The notes under the pieces: generated by a model | Databases searched by the model: none | Told to the model about the DNA's origin: nothing | Seen by the model: only the letters and a program-made list of their open reading frames with translations | Made by a program: the position numbers and the translations under genes | Shown: positions 62,731 to 64,000 of the stretch, in pieces | Numbering within the stretch: position 1 is the stretch's first letter | How the letters are laid out: each line of letters starts with the position of its first letter | DNA from: Stomoxys calcitrans | Taxonomy: Eukaryota > Arthropoda > Insecta > Diptera > Muscidae | Reading direction: 5' to 3' | Assembly (NCBI RefSeq): GCF_963082655.1 | Contig: NC_081552.1 | Coordinates: forward strand, 53,049,947-53,113,946 | Length of the DNA: 64,000 nt

Positions 62731-64000
62731 AAAATTGTAGCCTAATACCACTAAAACACTTTGCGAATGGTTGCTTAATGTTCTAAAATGAATATAAATA
62801 ATATTACAATTATATTTTTTAAAAGAATATTTGCCCGGTCTAATGATTTAGGGGCCCCCAATACAAATTTCAAAAAGAAATCTCCTCAAGAGTCTTCACA
62901 TAGACATGTTCAAGTGCAAGTTTAAAAAAGTTGTCTGTATACATTTGCACATAAAAAACAAAAAACACAACAAAGACTTTGCTTGTTAGTTACTGAAGGC
63001 GGATTTGCGAAGGGAAAAACGCTACAAATAGATAAACCAAATAAGTTGGTGGCTGTCTTATTATTGCTGTTTTTCTTCTTTCCACTTCATGGCCCATCTG
63101 TTGTTGGTTACTTGGCTGATAGTTTGCTTTGTTTCACCAGCCGGACAGGCAGAAAGATCGGTGGTGGAGCACAGATCAACTATAATTAAGCGAAACCGAG
63201 TGAACAAAGAAATTGCTTATATGGGAAATGTTTACAAAAATAACCACACAAATATTATAGGGCTGTAACCTGAATTTAATAATAGTAAGTGCAAAATGGT
63301 GGTCTAACCTATAAAAAACGTATTATATACCATTATGCCGGAACTAAAGTGGGACGAACATTTTAACAGAGCAAATTTTATTTGTATGCTTCAAAGACTC
63401 TTGGTGAAAAAATTTGCTAAATTGCAATATAATGATGTAAGTTTGTACTTTTTCAAATCAGTGTAAATAGGTATCATGAATATTGTCATGTCAAAGTGAA
63501 AAAAAAAATAAACTGCGAACACAAGGCATGGATGGTGAGCAAAAGCTCTTGATGAGTTTTAAAAGCTCAAATACATCAACATGCAGATATACATATCAAA
63601 AGGCTCTGTGGGTTATTTTACGTATGTGTAAGGTCCTTTTGTTTGTACTATACATTTAAATTCACAGCTGTGCTGTCCGATTCAAATTTGAGCTGACATT
63701 TTTTCTAATGCTACCGTTCAGCGTTAAAGGCGGGCATGTTAACTCCGGTAGCTTCCATATGTCAACAAAAGTGGGTTATTTTATGTGCAAGGAACATATT
63801 GTTTGCAACGATCCAAGAAACAAAGCTGGCCAACGCCTGCACAGTACTAACAGATACAATGTTCTACGTAAGGATCGCTTAAGAAGTGGAGGTGGGGATT
63901 GGCTTTCTTGATACAACATTTCGAGAAGTATAGAACCATCCCGCCTACGCCTGGCCCTTGTGACCCCTACATGGAATGTATAGGGATAGCCAGTTGGTTG
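62731..64000. other. No gene recognised up to the window end
   Basis: Frames at 62983-63189 and 63708-63911 are 67-68 codons; the second (KGGHVNSGSFHMSTKVGYFM...) has a balanced composition, but I know no relative. The 63660-63700 bases (GCTGTGCTGTCCGATTCAAA) are a SINE scrap. Confidence 0.4.

Noticed and set aside
37357..64000. The upstream Atg1 exon with the glycine-rich loop
   Set aside because: I looked on the - strand for GHGAFAVVYKG-type sequence followed by a donor and found none.

Overview
The window is nuclear DNA from a higher fly, most likely a muscid-type calyptrate (house fly, stable fly or horn fly lineage). That placement is an inference. It rests on spliced genes with Drosophila-like splice sites, AT-rich introns and spacers, one exon that reads as the kinase domain of fly Atg1, and dense mariner, Tc1, hAT, LINE and SINE debris of a muscid kind. 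There is no prokaryotic organisation, no CRISPR array and no free-standing RNA gene that I can support.

Two host genes are visible. (1) A complete seven-exon coding region on the + strand (13480 to 25255). It codes for a 468-residue type I membrane protein: signal peptide, acidic Asp/Tyr tract, cysteine-rich LRR cap, about six leucine-rich repeats, Thr/Glu-rich stalk, one transmembrane helix and a short basic tail. Exon 1 carries only the signal peptide and is separated by a 9.0 kb intron filled with transposon remains. (2) A single 58-codon exon of Atg1 (ULK-type autophagy kinase) on the - strand (37183 to 37356). It holds the VAIK lysine and the helix-C glutamate. The neighbouring Atg1 exons were not found, so the gene must have very long flanking introns or continue outside the window.

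Layout. 0-2.4 kb: a tandem-array element inside an AT-rich short-repeat block. 2.4-13.4 kb: mostly non-coding, with a LINE RT fossil, two mariner fossils and a Tc1-like fossil. 13.5-25.3 kb: the LRR gene, whose intron 1 holds a large inverted repeat and whose 3' UTR is split by a SINE. 25.7-37 kb: intergenic or Atg1 intronic DNA with mariner, LINE and (CAA)n-tailed retroposon pieces, including an RTE-like LINE with a clear 12-bp target duplication. 37.2 kb: the Atg1 exon. 38-64 kb: almost entirely repeats, including a mariner with its own derived MITE family, hAT-like elements carrying CACGACTCACGAG minisatellites, AT-rich palindromic elements, two arrays of about 130-150 bp units, a hAT gene split by a Tc-like MITE, a three-level nest at 60.3-61.9 kb, and a mariner derivative with perfect 191-bp inverted arms.

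I did not find a clearly new multi-gene system. The most unusual items are the structural transposon derivatives (palindromic mariner, arrays with TATACCC-type ends, minisatellite-bearing hAT-like elements), the SINE that duplicated the polyadenylation signal of the LRR gene, and the long inverted repeat inside its first intron.
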